Assembly (NCBI RefSeq): GCF_021917145.1
Contig: NC_061077.1
Location: 10,935,251-10,999,250, forward strand
DNA length: 64,000 nt
Source: Hypomesus transpacificus
Lineage: Eukaryota; Chordata; Actinopteri; Osmeriformes; Osmeridae
Reading direction: 5' to 3'
Shown: piece after piece, positions 58,301 to 64,000 of the stretch
Position numbering within the stretch: position 1 is the stretch's first letter
How the letters are laid out: every line of letters begins with the position of its first letter
The notes under the pieces: generated by a model
Told to the model about the DNA's origin: nothing
Seen by the model: only the letters and a program-made list of their open reading frames with translations
The model's database searches: none
Position numbers and translations under genes: made by a program

Positions 58301-61300
58301 TAGCCTGCTCTGTTTTCCTGGACTGGAGGTTGGCAATGGCACAGAACGGGGCTGTAGCCAAGACCCTGGCAGCCCACCAGGTTGTAAAAATTCAATAAGG
58401 GGAGTAACGGGACTCTGTGGAATCTTCTACTCCGTCTCATGTGGTTAGAGGTTTTCACAGCTGGGGTGCTCGCTTACTCACTCACTCACTCACTCACAGT
58501 CCTGCAGTTCAGTTTCAGTTTGTTCATTCTTTTTTTAAATTATTTTTTTCCTCCAATCTCTCTGTGTGTGAAAGGGGGGAGGAGGGGTAGCCTTCACCAG
58601 CATGGGGGGGGGGAGGATGCTTGGACTGATATGATTGTGGAGTTTTGACAAGTTCAAGGACTTAGCGTAGCAGAGCCAGGTCTTACTGTACAGTACAGCT
58701 TCTTAAAGACATACAGTACAGTACCTGTTCCACCCCCACACTCACTAAATAACTGGGCATACTCTAAACCAACTGACTGCATTTCAAAACCTTATCCACC
58801 CAATGTGGTGAAAAAGGGGCCAGACCCTGTAACCTATTAAATAAATACTTTTGCCACAGTATACCACAGAACGTGCTTGTCCCTAAGCTGAAAGGACTGG
58901 CCAGCTGACTCTACGGTAAGAGTGATACTGAAAGCAAAAGAGCTGTTTTGAAGGTTTGTAGATCTTAGCGCTAGATGTCTTTATCAGATAGACGGAATGC
59001 ACTGAATTGACAGGAGCCCGTTTGGTTTGGAGCTGTTCTCTGATTCAGTACCATAAGGTTGAAACCAATACTGAAAGTTTTCCACTTAGCGGCGGGCTAT
59101 TTTTAACCATAATCTCCTTTTGATGAAAGCAAACGACCCATTCTATTCCAAGGTGTGTTTCGACTTGTTCAACCCAAACCAAACATGCATTTCAATGGCT
59201 TCCACTTCCCAAGTTGCTCTCTCTCTTTCTCTGTAGATGAGGCTTTTCATCAGACGTGTAGTCAAAGGCTGCGATAATATTTGTCGCTCATTCACGTTTT
59301 CCGAGGCCGGCCAGCGACGGCCCATTCCCGTCTCCTTCCTCCTTTTTTGTGCGCGGCCCACCATCTCCAGTCTGCCTCAGTTAGCTTTCACAGCATCTCA
59401 CCTTGCAACTCAACCAGGCTACGACCACAGTGGTACGGTTGTTCCCTGTTGCTGTTTGCTACTTTGTGGATCATACGTGCTGTTCTGAGCAGTTCGTGTC
59501 TTCAGGGTTGGCTCCGAAGAGGCGGGAAAAGAAGAAAAGAAGAAGGAAAAGATACCGTGCTGCAAGATAAATAACGTCTTGGGACTGCTACCCTGAGGTG
59601 GAATTGAGAAGTCCCAAGCCACAGAATGCATGAAGCTCAGAGGTGATGGTGTGGCCTGTCCTGCAGCCCGGCCCTGGCATTTGTTAGCTGTTTACATTGC
59701 AGCTGGCGTGACGGCACTCACTGATTTGATAAGTGGTGATCGGGTCCAGCTCCAGTACCAGCTGTTGGAATGGCAATCTAGCGAAACCTTTGTCCTCAAC
59801 CCAAGTTCTTTCCTCTCTCTTTTCCTCTCTCTTTACTTCCAGATGTCTCTCCACCCTGCTGCCAGTCCCTGGGATTGAGACTCCCTTCGAGACCCTGTAG
59901 CAGAGTGGATGTGATCCGTCGGTCTGCTTATTTAAACGTGGGTTCAGGTCTTCTGAACCTGTGGTAACTGTACTTTATGTGTTCACATTCCTTTCATCGC
60001 GGCCTTCTGCCTCCGCCTTTGTATAGAAAGTGTAAAGAACAGCATGAGGAATGGTGTCCCTGCGCCCGCGGGCCTAACGCCCTCGTCCCTCAGGGCCATG
60101 GCCACTGAGTAATGAATAGACTGAGGCTACATTTCTCCTCCAGCGCTGAATAGAGCGAGTCTTCGAGTCTGTGCGCTGCCCTGGCTTTGGAGCGAGGCTT
60201 CTAGGGGGATTGAACAGCTGCCCACAGCCCTGTGCTGATGATGAATTAGTCACTCTACACTCTTTGTAATTCTGATTTGATGAATCTGTTTAATGTTCTA
60301 ATAAATTCAGTCCGTGCATTCACAAGTGATCGGACTTGTCAGGGTTGCGTAAGTCTGTGAGTTTCTCTCGAGTGATTACTGGCCAGCTCCAGCGCATTAC
60401 ATCATCTCGAACTTATTTTGACTGGCCCTTTGTCATCGATTTCAATGGCTGGTGCCTAAAATAAACAAAACACATTTGATAATCCCCATAAAGCAGTTTG
60501 GATTCATGTGTAAACTCCCCAGACCAGCTGAGTGATGTTGCGGACACGGTGCCTGCTGCTCTGGCTGCTGTGGGAGCCTTGTGAGGAGGTGCTCTCGCCT
60601 GGCTGCCCGCTGCGTACGTGACGCTCGGCTCGAACGCCAGCCGCACCGCCCTCTCTCCTGCTGTAGCCACGGCAGCGACAGCGCCCACCCGTTTAATCCC
60701 CCCAGTATGCACTGCAGCTGGGGCGGGGGGGGGGGGGGCCAGTAGCTACGCCTGGGTCTACAGCCATCACCATGGTTCCTCATTCCCCGTCCCTGCGTCC
60801 GCCTCCACCGTGCCAGAGTTCCGTGTGGCTGTGTCTGTGTCGGCCACGCAGTCCGAGGTGCGCTGGAGCGCTCCTCTCCTCCTGGCCGGGTCACGCCATG
60901 TTCCAGGCTTGCTCCTCGTCTCCACATCCTACCACACCACCATCGCTGTGCTAGCATGTCAGGAGGCTCCTGGTATCATCTGAGCCCCGGTGGTCACCAT
61001 CCCACGGACCTTCGCGCTAAACGCACACGGCGACCACGCGCACAAGTCACGTCCCGACCATTTCCTTTGGTCTGAACCAACACCCTTCTACGGTTGCCTG
61101 CTTCCTTCCTGTAGGAACAACAGTCCTGGATCCCAGCAGGGACGCTGCTGGGTCATGTGCTCTGGTTCACCACTTTCCTAAAAGCTCTGGAAGCCGGCTT
61201 CCGCCCTTGTGTGGGACGACCAGGACCCCCTGGTACAGCGCGGCCAGCCTCTCTCATCCTCTCTTCCTCTCCTCTCCTTTCATCTCAGGGAAGGGAGCTG

Positions 61301-62774
61301 TGTGAGAAAGGAGGAAGCCGTGGCTGCTTTGCTAACACGGTTCCCGTCTGTGCTGTGCGGCGCTGGCTGGAAGTGTGCGACCTGCTTTAATACGATGACT
61401 GTCAACATTCCGTTTGGAATCTGCAGCACTCCTGTCAAATGTTCCCAAGATAACTGTTCCCAAGGTTATCTGTCTCATACTTTGTGTGGTGTGTAGCATA
61501 CTTGGTGTGTGTGTGTGTTTTAAAACAACGTCCAGATACTAGTCTGACAAACAGTTGAGTTGTGTCTCAGCAGTTCTTCTCCTTCCAGGTCTTTCCAGAA
61601 GTTTTTTTTTGTGCAATATTTTGGTTGAAAGAGTCTCCTGAACAGGGACTGGTGTGTGTGATGCAGGAGTCCCTCCTGTTCCAGAAGCTTCATTGTTCCC
61701 TGATATCGCCACACGAAGACGATCCTAAGCTGCTCTCCCGGGCGGTAACCAGAGATTAGCAGTGGGGGGTAGGCTGCTGCGGCTCCAGGCACTTCAGGTC
61801 TTAATATCCCATCATGGGGAGGGGAGCAGAGGAATTAGATCTAGGTCAGTCACGGCCCCAACTAGGAGCTTTTAGAGTTGAGAAAAGTTCTCTTTCTCGC
61901 TCTCGCTTTCTCACACCCTCTCCTCACCCTCTCCTCACCCTCTCTCCTTCTCCCTCTCTCCGTCTCTAAAGAATATTTGAGTGTTATGTCACGATATGCA
62001 GTGAGTACACGGCAGCCTCTCGGGAGGAGGAGAGAATGGAGAGGCGCTTGGCCTACGTTATGGGAAGGTGTGCGAAGAGAGCTGACATGATTAAGCCTCA
62101 GACGAGTGTTCCCACACTGTTAGCGTTGACCTCCGCACTAACCCCCAAACCCCAAACCCCTCACTAGGCCTGAGGATCTCTGAGAGATATGGAGAGAATC
62201 TCAGGAGCTCAGATGAGACGAGCGTATAATGGTTGGCGCTAGAGATTGTTTTTGGACCAGGAGCACGATTTGGGAGGGGACCTGTGTGGAAAGCTTGGGT
62301 GTGTTTCATCAACTTGACGAGACCGCACTGCTTGTGCAGTGCACTTGTTTTGACCACAGCCACTCAAGGGCCCTCCGCCAGTCCAACCCAGTAACTGGGA
62401 CCTGGGCTATTTATATGGGGCATGGCTCTGGACTCTCGTATTCGAGCGAGCATGCATTTGAGATGTTTCCCAAAAAGTAACGACTGGTCCATTCCATCAT
62501 GGACGACCACTCTCTCAGCCTTGGTTTTTACGACTCTGCTGAGGAATCCAAATAAATCAGTGCGGTGGCGGTGGCCCAGTGTTGGCACGGCGATGTGAGC
62601 CCCCCCGCCCCCCCCCCCCCCCCTCCCCCTAACGGGGACGGTTAAAAGGTCTGTATTAGAAGGTGGTGGTGGTGAAACGTCCACAGCAGGACTGAGTGAT
62701 GAGGTGTTGGGGCTCTGGGCTGGTCTAGTGGCTCTGCTGCTACTCTGAGGAAAACACTGGGCTGGGGAGATTAG

Positions 62775-63262
62775 AGAGGGGTGAGGATGGCTGGAGGGGT
62801 GAGGAGGGCTGGAGGGGTGAGGAGGGCTGGGTGGGTGAGGAGGGCTGGAGGGGTGAGGAGGGCTGGAGGGGTGAGGAGGGCTAGAGGGGTGAGGAGGGCT
62901 GGAGGGGTGAGGAGGGGTGAGGAGGGCTGGAGGGGTGAGGAGGGCTGGGTGGGTGAGGAGGGCTAGAGGGGTGAGGAGGGCTGGAGGGGTGAGGAGGGCT
63001 GGAGGGGTGAGGAGGGCTGGAGGGGTGAGGAGGGCTAGAGGGGTGAGGAGGGCTGGAGGGGTGAGGAGGGCTGGAGGGGTGAGGAGGGCTGGGTGGGTGA
63101 GGAGGGCTGGAGGGGTGAGGAGGGCTGGGTGGGTGAGGAGGGCTAGAGGGGTGAGGAGGGCTGGAGGGGTGAGGAGGGCTGGAGGGGTGAGGAGGGCTGG
63201 AGAGGTGAGGAGGGCTGGAGGGGTGAGGAGGGCTGGGTGGGTGAGGAGGGCTGGGTGGGTGG
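62775..63262. repeat. 18-bp minisatellite (GGAGGGGTGAGGAGGGCT)
   Basis: About 27 units of GGAGGGGTGAGGAGGGCT with GGTGGGTGAGGAGGGCTG and AGAGGGGTGAGGAGGGCT variants. The G-runs meet the pattern for possible quadruplexes. The unit length (18) keeps frames open, giving false Arg/Gly- and Pro/Ser-rich frames. Confidence 0.95.
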
Positions 63263-64000
63263 ATTTGGTGTGTGTGTGTGAGTGAGTGTGTGATTGATAG
63301 TCCCTCCCGTCGAGTCATTGTTGTTGTGAGTACTGGAATCATTTGGGTGCAGTAGAAACTAAATCTATTAAGCTTTCCAAAAGCACCTGGCCTGTCTGTC
63401 CAAATAGTAGTGGTTCAGGTTCAGTGTCAGGGTGTGTTTGGTTACTCCATTGAATATCATGATGTAGATGTGGTTTGCACTCTTTCGAGGGTTCTTGTAT
63501 GCAGTCATTTCATAACAACAAATATCCTGAACAGTACTGTCAATGTTTGAAAAATACTATACATAGCTCAAGGTGGAAAAGTCGTCCATATCATGACATC
63601 TACACACATTCCAACTGCCTTCCTTCTCTAGCTTCCACACGACACTGGGAAAATTACTCGGTGTGTTGCACCTGTTGCACTGGGCAGCAGGTTCCCAAAA
63701 ACTGGGGCGCGACCCCACCCCCGACCCGCTCCTTCACCTCTGCCCTGGTGCTACGCTCAGAGAGACGCCCAGGGGAGAGGGGGACGAAAAGACGGGAAGA
63801 CGGGGGAGTGAGAGAGAGAGAGAGTCCGATTGCAAGATGTCCAATTACAGATGGGGGGGGAAAATAAAGAGAGAGCGAGAGAGAGAGAGAGAGCAAGAGG
63901 TAAGGAGCGAGGGAGTGACTGCAGGATCTGTCATCACTGCCAGTGAAGCGTGCCTCTGGCTGCCTGTGAGGCAGAACAGATTACAGCAGCCACTCTCCCC

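Larger units (their letters stand above)
57963..64000 (+). other. spryd3: spryd3 intron 5 (partial)
   Basis: No further spryd3 exon found. It holds a purine-rich tract (58020-58300), a G-run (60726-60737), a C-run (62607-62623), a minisatellite (62775-63262) and GA-rich ends near 63800-63900. Otherwise unique sequence without a recognised gene. Confidence 0.55.

Noticed and set aside
57324-58361. 345-codon minus-strand frame
   Set aside because: Antisense to spryd3 exons 3-5 and to a purine-rich intron tract; no domain, low complexity.
62881-63342. 153-codon Pro/Ser/His-rich frame
   Set aside because: Translation of the 18-bp minisatellite.

Overview
The window is teleost fish nuclear DNA. 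It has multi-exon genes with GT-AG introns, long CT/GA/GT microsatellites, CTAG-rich patches, small hAT-type and LINE-tail repeats, and proteins that read as fish versions of vertebrate genes. The gene set matches human 12q13-q14 (MARCHF9, TSPAN31, AGAP2, ZBTB39, GPR182, PIP4K2C, IGFBP6, SPRYD3). The species cannot be fixed from the sequence. All protein identifications were made by eye against remembered family sequences; exon limits come from splice sites, reading phase and alignment. No database search was run.

Layout, left to right: marchf9 exon 1 (-, rest of the gene outside the window); about 7 kb without a recognised gene apart from the probable tspan31 3' UTR; tspan31 (-, 6 coding exons); agap2 (+, 19 coding exons plus an alternative first exon), head-to-head with tspan31; zbtb39 (+, a BTB zinc-finger gene starting just past the agap2 3' end); gpr182 (-, one coding exon), tail-to-tail with zbtb39 and flanked by two copies of a direct repeat; pip4k2c (-, 10 coding exons, with a large minisatellite in its last intron); igfbp6 (-, 4 coding exons); and spryd3 (+), head-to-head with igfbp6, first five coding exons only, the rest beyond the right edge.

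The genes do not form an operon or pathway. They are a conserved syntenic block. Several pair orientations match human as I recall it: tspan31/agap2 and igfbp6/spryd3 divergent, zbtb39/gpr182 convergent. Functions span membrane-protein ubiquitination (marchf9), a tetraspanin (tspan31), an Arf-GAP/GTPase of PI3K signalling (agap2), PI5P 4-kinase signalling (pip4k2c), an atypical chemokine-receptor-like GPCR (gpr182), an IGF-binding protein (igfbp6) and a SPRY protein (spryd3).

Most notable points: the mammalian-style dual first exons of agap2; reading-frame breaks in G/C homopolymers in agap2 exon 8 and zbtb39; minisatellites whose units carry splice-site motifs; a mosaic tandem duplication around gpr182; a hAT MITE with a perfect 8-bp target duplication; CT microsatellites lying against agap2 splice acceptors; and a zbtb39 upstream ORF whose stop overlaps the main start. 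I found no previously undescribed biological system.
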